Source of the DNA: UBA1081 sp045658165
GTDB lineage: Bacteria; Bacillota; Clostridia; Oscillospirales; Acutalibacteraceae
Length of the DNA stretch: 64,000 bases
NCBI GenBank assembly: GCA_045658165.1
Contig: JAZOUN010000025.1
Location: 1 to 64,000, forward strand
Direction of reading: 5' to 3'
Part shown: in pieces, positions 50,453-58,687 of the stretch
How positions within the stretch are numbered: the stretch's first letter is position 1
Layout: each line of letters opens with the position of its first letter
Program-made: the position numbers and the translations under genes
The notes under the pieces: generated by a model
What the model was told of the DNA's origin: nothing
Databases searched by the model: none
What the model saw: the letters and a program-made list of their open reading frames with translations, nothing else

Positions 50453-51294
50453 TGATTCACCAGCTTATTATAATCCCCGATGTTCTCAACGAACTTTCAG
50501 ACGAAAGCTTCGCAAGATATATGCTTTACACACAGGCTGATGCCGTAAAGAATACAGGCAATGCATACAGTGCAGCATTTGCTTCATCATTCAATGCAGA
50601 CCTTCCCCGTCTTCTCAGAAAGGGCAGAGTAAACGTATGTGTATTCAGTCCCGATACTGCAGGTCTTCCCGACGGTCCTTTCTACATGCAGAGCGAAAAG
50701 ATTGTTGACAGAGTTCTCGGTTACAAAATCGCAGAAAACGAACAGCTCGGCACAATGGAAGAAATGACAGAAAGACTCTGTCAGACTCCCGTTGACTATG
50801 CAGTTATCAAGCCCGAAAATGAAAAGGTTTCTGCAATAAGAGAAGATGAAGCTGTTATTCTTGCAGCAGAAGCTTACGACACAGCTGCAGCTCTTCTTTG
50901 CGGAAAGGCTGCAAATACAGCTGTTTTCAAAGAAGAATGGCTGGCTCTTGTGGCTGACGGCACAATCAGTGAAAACGTTGCAAAGCTCGGCGAAGATGCA
51001 AAAGCAGCTCTCGGCAAGGATATAAAGGATATCTTCCGTCTCGGCAGTGATAATATCGAGATCACAGCTTTCAAGATGTGTGAAGACGGCTCAGGTGACG
51101 TTGTTATCAGAGTCAACGAAACAAAGGGTCAGAGTGAAGTTCATTCATTCATCATGAGTGATATTTATGATATGGGCTTCCGTTTCGATATCGATGCATA
51201 CGAAACAAAGACATTCAGAGTAAATGCTGACGGTATGGTCAGAGAAACAAACTTTGCAGAAGGAATTATTCCTTTTAACGAGTTTGAGTGGTAA
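50452..51294 (+). CDS. Protein with GH38 alpha-mannosidase C-terminal-like beta domain, no catalytic domain
   Basis: 280 residues. The first 200 are helical and unassigned (MIHQLIIIPDVLNELSDESF, RLCQTPVDYAVIKPENEKV). The last 80 residues (IEITAFKMCEDGSGDVVIRV, FDIDAYETKTFRVNADG, VRETNFAEG) look like the C-terminal beta-sandwich of GH38 alpha-mannosidases, where EDG-x-G and PFEIKTFR-type strands recur. No GH38 Asp nucleophile region is present. It overlaps the upstream gene by one base (TGATG) and ends before a strong terminator, so it is probably an accessory subunit of the upstream protein. Function is inferred only. Confidence 0.5.
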   Translation: MIHQLIIIPDVLNELSDESFARYMLYTQADAVKNTGNAYSAAFASSFNADLPRLLRKGRVNVCVFSPDTAGLPDGPFYMQSEKIVDRVLGYKIAENEQLGTMEEMTERLCQTPVDYAVIKPENEKVSAIREDEAVILAAEAYDTAAALLCGKAANTAVFKEEWLALVADGTISENVAKLGEDAKAALGKDIKDIFRLGSDNIEITAFKMCEDGSGDVVIRVNETKGQSEVHSFIMSDIYDMGFRFDIDAYETKTFRVNADGMVRETNFAEGIIPFNEFEW

Positions 51295-51337
51295 TTTTCA
51301 GTCTTCAGACTGAAAAAGAAATACGAATAACAAACAG

Positions 51338-51374
51338 AACACCGGTGTTGTATGAAAATGCCGGTGTTTTTTTT
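51338..51374 (+). terminator. Terminator of the 48662-51294 operon
   Basis: 8-bp stem AACACCGG / CCGGTGTT followed by eight T (tract from 51367). A second, T-less hairpin TTTCAGTCT/AGACTGAAA sits at 51297-51316. Confidence 0.85.
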
Positions 51375-51414
51375 GTTTTGTTCGGTAATTTTTTTAAAGA
51401 AATTGTCGAATGGC

Positions 51415-51443
51415 TTGAAAAAATTTGTGATATATTTTATCAT
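51415..51443 (+). promoter_or_regulatory. Promoter of the sigma-like fusion gene
   Basis: TTGAAA at 51415-51420, 17-bp spacer, TATCAT at 51438-51443, about 36 bp before the ATG. Confidence 0.55.
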
Positions 51444-51478
51444 ATAGATATCTATTCAGTTAAAAAGGGGCAACGCTT

Positions 51479-53491
51479 ATGTCGGAAGAGAAAAACAAGA
51501 AGATAGCACCCGTTGTTGTGCTTGCACAGCACGGTAACAAGGGTGCATACAGAGACTTATATATAAGCTATTACAAAAATATATTTTTCATTTGCAGATG
51601 TCTTACGGGGGATACCACCGTTTCAATGCAGCTGACAGCAGAGATTTTTATAAAAATGTTCGAAACCGTTGATAAACTCAGCGATCACATGGCTTTTGAA
51701 CAGTGGTTCTATTCATTGGCAATAAACATGTGCAGAAAGTATATGTCTGAGGAGCTCAGCAATGACGACAAGCTGATATCTCTTGCAAAAAAAACTGCCC
51801 GCAGTGCTGAAAACCGTGATAAATTTGAATTTGAGCACGGTATTATAAAAATGCTTGAAGAACTTATTTTTATTCTGCCTGCAGACGAAAAAACAACATT
51901 CTTTTACAGATATGTCGCAGGTCTGTCTGATGAAAATACAGCTCTTCTTAAAAAGACCGAAACAGAAGAGGTGACTGCGCAGCTTGAAAATATATCTTTG
52001 TTTTTTCAGCAGCAGACAGAAAAAATGAAGAAATACGGCGTTGATTTATCAATGTTTATACAGAATATGGAGAATTCAGTCAACCATATTTCATCAAGAA
52101 CTTTTGTTCCTGACGGTGTTCATAAAGAAGTAAGTGAAAAAATCGGAACAGATGTGAATCCTTTTGTTAAGTCTTCCCGTGAAACAAAGGAAAAAGAGGA
52201 GAAAAAAGAACAGCCTCAGCAAACAGAGAAAAAAAAGGTTCTTTTTACAAAGAGTGATATAATTCTGTTCTTTGTTGTTACCGCAATTGCTCTTGCTATT
52301 TTCTCAGTTGTGAAACTTTATGATAATTCCGGCAAAAAGACAGATGCTGTAACAGTCGGAACAACCGTTCAGCAGGAAAAACCCGTTTTGTTGTGGAACG
52401 GTGCCGCTGCAGCGGGATTTGATTCGGGCAGCGGAACAAAAGAAGATCCGTATATCATATCAACAGGCGGACAGCTTGCATATCTTGCAAACCTTGTAAA
52501 TGACGGCAATTCTTATTATGCGGCAAGCCATTACAAACTGGCGAACGATATTCTTCTTAATGAAACCGATGATTTTGCTGCCTGGGCAGTTTCTGCTCCT
52601 TCAAATGAGTGGACACCCATCGGATGCAGTGCTGATGATGATTTTTTATATTTTTCAGGAACATTTGACGGTGCAGATCACACAATCAAAGGGCTGTATA
52701 TCTCAGAAGAAAGTGATTACTGCGGACTTTTCGGTGTTGTGCGCAACGGTCTTATAAAGAATCTCAATATCAGCGATGCTTACATTGAGTGCGGAAGTTA
52801 TGCCGGAGGAATAGCAGGATATTTTTCTGCAGATACTTCCAGGAAATCAGGTTTCGAATACTGCAGTTTTTCAGGTGTCATAAATTCAGACGGCAACAAT
52901 GCAGGCGGTATAACAGGATATTTCCGTGCAGACGGAGATGGGAACACACCCGTTATTTCAAACTGCTGTTCTTTCGGCAGCGTGACTGCGGTGACAGGTT
53001 ATGCAGGCGGTATCAGCGGTGTGAATGAGGCGGCAACCGGTAATGTCAAAGTCATAAATTGCTTTAACGCGGCAGATGTGTATTCAGATAAAAATGCAGG
53101 CGGTATAACAGGTAACGGCAGATGTGCAGACGGTAATGTCTTTATTGAAAACAGCTATAATGCAGGTTCAACAGAGGCGGCTGAAAATGCAGGTGCAGTT
53201 GCAGGACTTATAAGCTGTGTTTCCGGTGAGGGAAGAGTGAATATTCTGAACTGTGCAATGCTTGAATCTTCTGCAGCAAAGGATGTTGTGAAAGGCAGTA
53301 ACGACGAAAGACTTGTTGTCGGAACAGTTGCGAAACTTTCAGAAGATGAAATGAAGAAAGAGGAAAGTTTCCCTGAATTCAATTTTTCGGAAATCTGGGA
53401 ATTCGGAAATATCAATGGTTACGGCTATCCCACACTCAGAGGTGTTATTTTGCCGTTTGATGAAAATTCAGCGGAATCAGAAACAGTCTGA
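51479..53491 (+). CDS. ECF sigma-factor-like domain fused to a membrane helix and extracellular GLUG repeats
   Basis: 670 residues. Residues about 10-95 align with ECF sigma region 2: VVLAQHGNKGAYRDLYISYY, LTAEIFIKMFETVDKL, FEQWFYSLAINMCRKYM. About 125-180 look like a worn region 4 (MLEELIFILPADEKTTFFYR, YVAGLSDENTALLKK), with a weak HTH. A charged linker leads to one membrane helix at about 260-280 (IILFFVVTAIALAIFSVV). The outer part begins WNGAAAAGFDSGSGTKEDPY, typical of beta-helix proteins, and carries GLUG-type repeats (YAGGIAGYF, NAGGITGYF, YAGGISGVN, NAGGITGNG, NAGAVAGLI). The sigma part would be cytosolic and the GLUG part outside, in one polypeptide. It is probably a membrane-tethered regulator or a repurposed sigma fold. 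Confidence 0.75.
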   Translation: MSEEKNKKIAPVVVLAQHGNKGAYRDLYISYYKNIFFICRCLTGDTTVSMQLTAEIFIKMFETVDKLSDHMAFEQWFYSLAINMCRKYMSEELSNDDKLISLAKKTARSAENRDKFEFEHGIIKMLEELIFILPADEKTTFFYRYVAGLSDENTALLKKTETEEVTAQLENISLFFQQQTEKMKKYGVDLSMFIQNMENSVNHISSRTFVPDGVHKEVSEKIGTDVNPFVKSSRETKEKEEKKEQPQQTEKKKVLFTKSDIILFFVVTAIALAIFSVVKLYDNSGKKTDAVTVGTTVQQEKPVLLWNGAAAAGFDSGSGTKEDPYIISTGGQLAYLANLVNDGNSYYAASHYKLANDILLNETDDFAAWAVSAPSNEWTPIGCSADDDFLYFSGTFDGADHTIKGLYISEESDYCGLFGVVRNGLIKNLNISDAYIECGSYAGGIAGYFSADTSRKSGFEYCSFSGVINSDGNNAGGITGYFRADGDGNTPVISNCCSFGSVTAVTGYAGGISGVNEAATGNVKVINCFNAADVYSDKNAGGITGNGRCADGNVFIENSYNAGSTEAAENAGAVAGLISCVSGEGRVNILNCAMLESSAAKDVVKGSNDERLVVGTVAKLSEDEMKKEESFPEFNFSEIWEFGNINGYGYPTLRGVILPFDENSAESETV

Positions 53492-53547
53492 TTTGTATAT
53501 TTTGATTAAAAAATATTATTGCATGACACGAAAATTATCCAAAACTA

Positions 53548-53576
53548 TTGACAGATTAAAAAAATTACAATATAAT
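53548..53576 (+). promoter_or_regulatory. Consensus SigA promoter of the LRR membrane protein gene
   Basis: TTGACA at 53548-53553 and TATAAT at 53571-53576 with a 17-bp spacer, perfect consensus, about 28 bp before the ATG. Confidence 0.85.
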
Positions 53577-53604
53577 TTATAGGAATACAGTTTGGAGTGA
53601 TTAT

Positions 53605-54747
53605 ATGAAATCATCAGCTATCAAAAAGATAATAATTGCTTTGGCAACCATTACAGCAATCTGCATGCTGTTTTCTGTAACAGCATTTGCGGAAGACTAC
53701 GGTAACTTCTCTTATACTCCCGTTACATCGGAGAATGATGAGTTTGAACCTTACAATGAAATTGTCAGTTACAACGCAGGTGACGATGCAACTGATACAG
53801 TTGTAGTTGTTCCCGATGTTATTGAAGATGTTCCCGTTGTAAGCATCAATGCATCTGCATTCAGCGGCAAAACAAATGTTACAGAAGTTATAATTCCCGA
53901 TAACATCACAACAATTGCTAACGCAGCTTTCTATAATTGTAAAAATCTCAAGATTGTTGTTATTCCCGATTCAGTTAAATATATCGGTGAATCAGCATTC
54001 CAGGGTTGTGAATCTCTTGAATATGTTATCATCGGCAACGGTGTTGAAGAAATCGGTGATATTGCATTCAAAGATTGTACTGCTCTTAAGTACGTGGATC
54101 TCGGTTCTTCAGTAAAAGTAATCGGCAACGGTGCTTTCTTCGGTTGCGATTCTCTTGCAGAAGTTTACGTTCCCGATTCAGTTGAAACAATCGGTTCTCT
54201 TGCTTTTGGTTATGTTCAGGACGGCGATGCTGAAAGTGCAGTAAACGGTTTCAGCTTCCTTACTAAGGACAATGCTGCAGTTGCAGCTTATTGCGCAGCT
54301 ACTGCTGTTGAAGGTGAAGATACTTCAGATGTTGCAGTTGCATTTGCTGTAAAAAATAATGTAACTCCTTGTGCAGACGATGCTCATTCAGTATCTTTTG
54401 TTAATGTAAGACCTGCAACAGATTCTTACGAAGGTCTTGATGTTGCTCAGTGTTCAGATTGTAAATCAATCGTAACACGTGCAAATACAGATATTGCTCC
54501 TGTTGAAAAAGGTATTTCTTCATACATTTCACTTATTATCGGTGTTGTAGCTGTTGCGGCTGTTGTTGCTTATGCTGTAATCTATGTGAAGAAGTCCAAG
54601 AAACACAGAGAAGAAGCTATTGCTCAGTACAAGGCAGGCAAGGTTCTTACAGATATGGAACTCAAGAAACAGAATGATGCTAAGCTTGATGCTAAATATG
54701 CAAAGAAAAAAGCAAAGCAGGAAAAGAAACTTGAAATTTTCAAGTAA
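53605..54747 (+). CDS. BspA-type leucine-rich-repeat surface protein with C-terminal membrane anchor
   Basis: 380 residues. The signal peptide is about 1-28 (IIIALATITAICMLFSVTAFA). BspA-like repeats run at about 60-215 (VTEVIIPDNITTIANAAFYN, LKIVVIPDSVKYIGESAFQG, LEYVIIGNGVEEIGDIAFKD, LKYVDLGSSVKVIGNGAFFG). A Cys-containing spacer is followed by a membrane helix at about 305-330 (SYISLIIGVVAVAAVVAYAV) and a cytosolic Lys-rich tail of about 45 residues. It is presumably a surface adhesin or binding protein. It differs from the LRR protein at 839 in having a membrane anchor rather than a dockerin. It has its own strong promoter, so it is likely abundant. Confidence 0.85.
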   Translation: MKSSAIKKIIIALATITAICMLFSVTAFAEDYGNFSYTPVTSENDEFEPYNEIVSYNAGDDATDTVVVVPDVIEDVPVVSINASAFSGKTNVTEVIIPDNITTIANAAFYNCKNLKIVVIPDSVKYIGESAFQGCESLEYVIIGNGVEEIGDIAFKDCTALKYVDLGSSVKVIGNGAFFGCDSLAEVYVPDSVETIGSLAFGYVQDGDAESAVNGFSFLTKDNAAVAAYCAATAVEGEDTSDVAVAFAVKNNVTPCADDAHSVSFVNVRPATDSYEGLDVAQCSDCKSIVTRANTDIAPVEKGISSYISLIIGVVAVAAVVAYAVIYVKKSKKHREEAIAQYKAGKVLTDMELKKQNDAKLDAKYAKKKAKQEKKLEIFK

Positions 54748-54804
54748 TTAATTGAATCAGACGTACACGAAATCCTTTGTGGCGATGTGTACACGGCAAA
54801 ACAT

Positions 54805-54844
54805 CACCCTGCAAAACGGATTGTGTTGCAGGGTGTTTATTGTT
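54805..54844 (+). terminator. Probable terminator of the LRR membrane protein gene
   Basis: 10-bp stem CACCCTGCAA / TTGCAGGGTG followed by TTTATTGTTTG, a weak U-rich tail. Confidence 0.6.
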
Positions 54845-54865
54845 TGATATTGAAAGGAATATTAT

Positions 54866-56221
54866 ATGTTTGAGAAGTTAAAGAAATCCCGTGCTGCAAA
54901 AATTATAAGCATTATTTTGTATTTTGCAATTATCATAAGCGCAGTTTCATATGATGTTTATGTTCTTACGGGTGAAAATTCTCCCATTAAATTCGGTGAA
55001 GATGTTTCTCATGAGCAGCATTATGAAGAAGAACCTATTGAAGAAGATGATGATTCTGCAAAGGAAACAGCCAAAGCGACTATCACCGTAACAGGCGATA
55101 TAATGTCCCATATGCCTATCATCAACGCTGCATATGAAGCCGGCTCATATGATTTCAGTAATATTTTTGCACATATCAGTAAATATGTATCTGAAGCGGA
55201 TTTTGCAGTCGGAAATCTTGAAACAACGCTTGCAGGAACAGAGAACGGAAATATATATTCCGGATATCCTCAGTTCAATTGTCCCGATTCAATTGTTGAC
55301 GCTGCAAAAAATGCAGGTTTTGATCTGCTTCTTACAGCAAACAATCATTCTTATGATACCGGTGCATACGGTATGAAGCGTACTCAGGAAGTTGTAAGAG
55401 AAAAAGGGTTGCTTAATCTTGGTACAAGATTATCTGCAGAAGAGCAGAAATTCATTGTTCAGGATATCAACGGTATAAAAGTGGGTATGGTTTGTTATAC
55501 CTATGGCGAAATAGACAGCGGTTCTGGCAGATCTGCGGTTAACGGCATTAATATAAGCTCCGAACAGTCTGCAAATATCAATGTTTTTGATTATACAAAA
55601 CTTGATAAGTTTTATGCTGAAATGGAAAAGCATATTGCAGATATGAAAGAACAGGGCGCAGAGGCAATAGTTCTGTTCATTCATTGGGGTGTTGAATATC
55701 AGACAAAAGAAAACCAGGATCAGAGAAATATTGCAAGAAAAATGTGTGAACTCGGGGTTGATGTAATAGCAGGCGGACATCCTCATGTTGTTCAGCCCGT
55801 TGAAATTCTTACAACTGCCGCAGATTCACAGCATAAGACATTGTGTGTATATTCAATGGGTAATGCTGTTTCAAACCAGCGTTCTTCTGTTATGAATCTT
55901 AAAACAGGCCATACGGAAGACGGAATGCTTTTCAGTTTTACTTTTGTAAAATATTCAGACGGAAGAGTCCTGCTTGACAGTGCGGAAATCCTTCCCACAT
56001 GGGTTTGTCTCAGTAATGGTGAGTATACAATACTCCCCCTTGATAAAGAAATTGCAGACTGGCAGACAGAATTCGGTATAGGTACCAACAGTCTGAACAA
56101 TGCTAATGCATCTTATGAAAGAACAATGTCTCTGGTGGAAGACGGTATGGATTCTGCGGTAATTTACCTTGAGGAGTCTGTTTCTATGTATGAAGCCGGT
56201 GTTGTAGCTGCAGTAGGTTAA
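54866..56221 (+). CDS. CapA-family (poly-gamma-glutamate synthesis-type) protein
   Basis: 451 residues. A membrane anchor at about 12-32 (IISIILYFAIIISAVSYDVY) is followed by an acidic linker. The CapA metallophosphatase-like domain (about 70-390) has TVTGDIMSHMPI, VGNLETTLAG, LLTANNHSYDTGAYGMKRT, VLFIHWGVEYQ and IAGGHPHVVQPVE, the conserved Asp/Asn/His residues of this fold. Members take part in capsule (poly-gamma-glutamate) anchoring or act as phosphoesterases; no capB/capC genes are nearby, so the role is open. The 42-bp gap to the epimerase gene and the sugar-modifying genes after it suggest an envelope-glycan unit. Confidence 0.88.
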   Translation: MFEKLKKSRAAKIISIILYFAIIISAVSYDVYVLTGENSPIKFGEDVSHEQHYEEEPIEEDDDSAKETAKATITVTGDIMSHMPIINAAYEAGSYDFSNIFAHISKYVSEADFAVGNLETTLAGTENGNIYSGYPQFNCPDSIVDAAKNAGFDLLLTANNHSYDTGAYGMKRTQEVVREKGLLNLGTRLSAEEQKFIVQDINGIKVGMVCYTYGEIDSGSGRSAVNGINISSEQSANINVFDYTKLDKFYAEMEKHIADMKEQGAEAIVLFIHWGVEYQTKENQDQRNIARKMCELGVDVIAGGHPHVVQPVEILTTAADSQHKTLCVYSMGNAVSNQRSSVMNLKTGHTEDGMLFSFTFVKYSDGRVLLDSAEILPTWVCLSNGEYTILPLDKEIADWQTEFGIGTNSLNNANASYERTMSLVEDGMDSAVIYLEESVSMYEAGVVAAVG

Positions 56222-56262
56222 CTGTGTGGTGGTTGATTAATTTTTTTCGGAAGTGATTTTTT

Positions 56263-57198
56263 GTGAATATACTCATAACCGGAGGAGCAGGTTATATCGG
56301 CTCTGTGCTCACTCCGATGTTGCTGGCAAAAGGGCATAAAGTAACTGTTGTAGATTCTTTTTTGTATAAACAGAATTCATTGCTTGATTGCTGTTGCAAT
56401 AAAAATTTTCAGGTATTAAATGCAGATGCAAGGGATGAATCTGTTATGAGAGAGCTTGTAAAAAACAAAGATCTCATAATCCCTCTTGCTGCACTTGTCG
56501 GATTTCCGCTTTGCGAAAAAAATAAAACAGATGCATATAATACAAACTATGAAGCTGTAGAACTTATTCTTAAGCTCAGGGATAAAGATTCGCAAAAATT
56601 AATTTTTCCGTGTACAAACAGTGGCTACGGTGTTGGCGAAAAAGATGTTTATTGCACAGAAGAATCACCCATTAATCCGATTTCATTATACGGACAAACA
56701 AAAATGAAAGCAGAAGCTGCAGTTCTTGAATCAGGAAATTCGCTGACATTCCGTTTTGCTACACTTTTTGGTGCATCACCCAGAATGAGAACAGATCTGC
56801 TTGTTAATGATTTTACATATCGTGCAGTTTTTGACAGAACTGTTGTTGTGTTTGAGGGGGATTTTAAACGTAATTATCTGCATGTCAGAGATGCTGCAGG
56901 AGCGTTTCTTTTTGCAATTGAAAATTTTGACAGAATGGAAGGGCGTCAGTATAATTGCGGACTTTCAGACTGCAATATTTCAAAACTGGAGCTTTGCGAA
57001 AAAATAAAAGAACATCTGCCGTCGTTTGTATATCTTCAGTCTCCTATAGGTTCTGATCCTGATAAAAGAGACTATATTGTTTCAAATGAACGTATTGAAT
57101 CTATGGGTTGGAAACCTGAGTATAATATAGATGATGGTATAACAGAGCTTATAAAAACATATCAGATTATAAAAAATAATCAGTATTCAAATATATAG
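56263..57198 (+). CDS. NAD-dependent sugar-nucleotide epimerase/dehydratase (extended SDR)
   Basis: 311 residues. The start is GTG at 56263, preceded by GGAAGTGA. NAD-binding ITGGAGYIGS lies at residues 4-13, AALVGFPLCEKN follows, and the catalytic YGQTK (YxxxK) comes with a Ser/Thr-type site in FPCTNSGYGVGE. The substrate-binding HVRDAAGAFLFAI is conserved. It is likely a UDP/GDP/CDP-sugar 4-epimerase or dehydratase. It is cytosolic and is followed 8 bp later by a cupin gene, together suggesting synthesis of a modified surface sugar. Confidence 0.85.
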   Translation: MNILITGGAGYIGSVLTPMLLAKGHKVTVVDSFLYKQNSLLDCCCNKNFQVLNADARDESVMRELVKNKDLIIPLAALVGFPLCEKNKTDAYNTNYEAVELILKLRDKDSQKLIFPCTNSGYGVGEKDVYCTEESPINPISLYGQTKMKAEAAVLESGNSLTFRFATLFGASPRMRTDLLVNDFTYRAVFDRTVVVFEGDFKRNYLHVRDAAGAFLFAIENFDRMEGRQYNCGLSDCNISKLELCEKIKEHLPSFVYLQSPIGSDPDKRDYIVSNERIESMGWKPEYNIDDGITELIKTYQIIKNNQYSNI

Positions 57199-57206
57199 GT
57201 GAAAAA

Positions 57207-57563
57207 ATGATAGAGATACTGAAACCGGATTTTGAATTTGATGACGAAAGAGGTTCGCTTATTCAGTTGGTTCATGACGGATATAAACAGGTGAATATGT
57301 GTTTTTCCAAAGCAGGGGTCGAGCGCGGAGGTCATTTTCACGCAGTGAACAAAGAAACATTTTATATTATCAGCGGAAAAATACGATTATCTGCTTCTTG
57401 TGAAGATAAACATGAAACATATGATTTTTCCCGAGGTGATATGTTTGCCGTAAAGAGGAATGTGATGCATTCTCTTGAATTTTTTGAAGATACTGTTATG
57501 ATTGTGATGTATGACAACGGTGTTGAACTTTCTGACGGCACAAAAGACATTATAAGTATTTAA
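57207..57563 (+). CDS. Small cupin, sugar-nucleotide isomerase/epimerase-like
   Basis: 118 residues, a single beta-barrel. RGSLIQLVHDGYKQVNM, GVERGGHFHAVNKETFYIIS (RGxHxH...K.E metal or substrate site), GKIRLS and RGDMFAVKRNVMHSLEF resemble the WxcM/FdtA ketoisomerases and the C-terminal cupin of CapF. It is a natural partner of the upstream epimerase/dehydratase in making a deoxy- or amino-sugar. The function class is inferred from the fold. Confidence 0.75.
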   Translation: MIEILKPDFEFDDERGSLIQLVHDGYKQVNMCFSKAGVERGGHFHAVNKETFYIISGKIRLSASCEDKHETYDFSRGDMFAVKRNVMHSLEFFEDTVMIVMYDNGVELSDGTKDIISI

Positions 57564-57595
57564 AAAATATTTTTTGAAGCAAAAAGTTTAAAAAA

Positions 57596-57641
57596 CAAAA
57601 AGATGTAATACGGATAATTCCGTATTACATCTCATTTTTTT
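57596..57641. terminator. Bidirectional terminator between the cupin and dockerin genes
   Basis: 14-bp perfect stem AGATGTAATACGGA / TCCGTATTACATCT with a 4-base loop (57601-57632). T-runs on both strands (TTTTTT from 57635 on plus, U-rich from 57600 down on minus). Confidence 0.9.
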
Positions 57642-57656
57642 AGCATTTCTGTTTTA

Positions 57657-58529
57657 TCAGAATATTGTGTAGTTATTAAGATCGAAATATGAAGAAACAG
57701 AGTCACCGGAGATACTGTTTATTCCCACAATGTGTACTGTGTTGCCGTTTGAGTCAGTGCCGTAAATTCCTATGGGCTGACCGTTGGTTTTTACATAAAG
57801 ATAACATTTCTGATCCATTGCTGTGTAGGTGTATCTGAACACATCGTTACCGTTGAGTGTTGTTTTTGTTGCCTGGCCGATATTTTCAGGTAAAAATCCT
57901 GATATCATATCTACATATTCATAAATTTCTGTTTTTTCCATGCCCATGTCTGTCAGCATCGAGTCGGGAATAGGCATTGCGATGTTTTTATTAAGAACAA
58001 TGAAAAATACATTTCCGGCAATCATAATATCCAAAGAAATGATATTCATTCCGTTGAGGCCGAGTCCCATATCTTTTGTAAGGTCATCGCATGAAAAATA
58101 TACATCATCATTATTTTTTGCAAGAGCAAAAACTGCTTCACCGTTTGTGAAAGCACTGTCATGGAAACTTGCTTCAAGAGAATAGCTGTTACTGTAAATA
58201 ACATTCAATGCGCAAGGGGTACCTTTGCCGTCAAAACCGTATGTGAATTTTGATAAGCCTGCTGAAACACGAAGAATGATTCGTGCATCTGTTGCGGTCA
58301 GTTCTCCGTTTCCGTCAGCATCGGCGCTGAGCATGTGAATGCCTTCTGCTGAATCGAGTTCGGCTGCAATGCGCAAAACTTTTCGTGCATCTGATGCCGT
58401 AGCTTCTCCGTCTTCATTCAGATCTCCCATCATAATCATTGTTTCATCGATTGTTGCAGGTTCTGCAAAAGCTGAAACGGGTGTAAGACCTATCAGTAAT
58501 GCAAAAATCAATGCTGATATTTTTTTCAT
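57657..58529 (-). CDS. Secreted dockerin protein carrying the domain shared with the 8363 and 9488 gene products
   Basis: 290 residues. The signal peptide is about 1-22 (ISALIFALLIGLTPVSAFA). A type I dockerin pair lies at residues about 30-95 (GDLNEDGEATASDARKVLR, ADADGNGELTATDARIILR), at the N-terminus rather than the usual C-terminus. The remaining roughly 190 residues match the outer domain of the two membrane proteins at 8363-10468: SMLTDMGMEKTEI / SVLSTLGMDINEF, TTLNGNDVFRYTYTA / ATINGNPGVCYEYET and IGIYGTDSNGN / IEIYDLDGN. It is secreted and could bind a cohesin. No enzymatic motif is seen. It shares a bidirectional terminator with the cupin gene. Confidence 0.8.
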   Translation of the reverse strand: MKKISALIFALLIGLTPVSAFAEPATIDETMIMMGDLNEDGEATASDARKVLRIAAELDSAEGIHMLSADADGNGELTATDARIILRVSAGLSKFTYGFDGKGTPCALNVIYSNSYSLEASFHDSAFTNGEAVFALAKNNDDVYFSCDDLTKDMGLGLNGMNIISLDIMIAGNVFFIVLNKNIAMPIPDSMLTDMGMEKTEIYEYVDMISGFLPENIGQATKTTLNGNDVFRYTYTAMDQKCYLYVKTNGQPIGIYGTDSNGNTVHIVGINSISGDSVSSYFDLNNYTIF

Positions 58530-58558
58530 AGTATGTTCTCCTTATATTTTATAATCAT

Positions 58559-58587
58559 ATTATACAATAAAAAAAGGTGATAAACAA
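58559..58587 (-). promoter_or_regulatory. Promoter of the dockerin protein gene
   Basis: On the minus strand TTGTTT (plus 58582-58587), 17-bp spacer, TATAAT (plus 58559-58564), followed by AAGGAGAAC before the ATG. Confidence 0.65.
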
Positions 58588-58636
58588 GCAAAAGAAAAAG
58601 GTAATAAAAATTTTTTTAAAAATTTTAAAAAAACTC

Positions 58637-58665
58637 TTGACTTTTGGTTTTTGTTCTGTTATAAT
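58637..58665 (+). promoter_or_regulatory. Promoter of tRNA-Leu
   Basis: TTGACT at 58637-58642, 17-bp spacer, TATAAT at 58660-58665, 22 bp before the tRNA 5' end. Confidence 0.75.
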
Positions 58666-58687
58666 TCTCAATGTTCCAAACGGAAAT

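Noticed and set aside
839..58529. Cellulosome gene cluster
   Set aside because: Two dockerin proteins are present, but neither is an enzyme, the only polysaccharide hydrolase with a signal peptide (GH51) has no dockerin, and no cohesin or scaffoldin is in the window.
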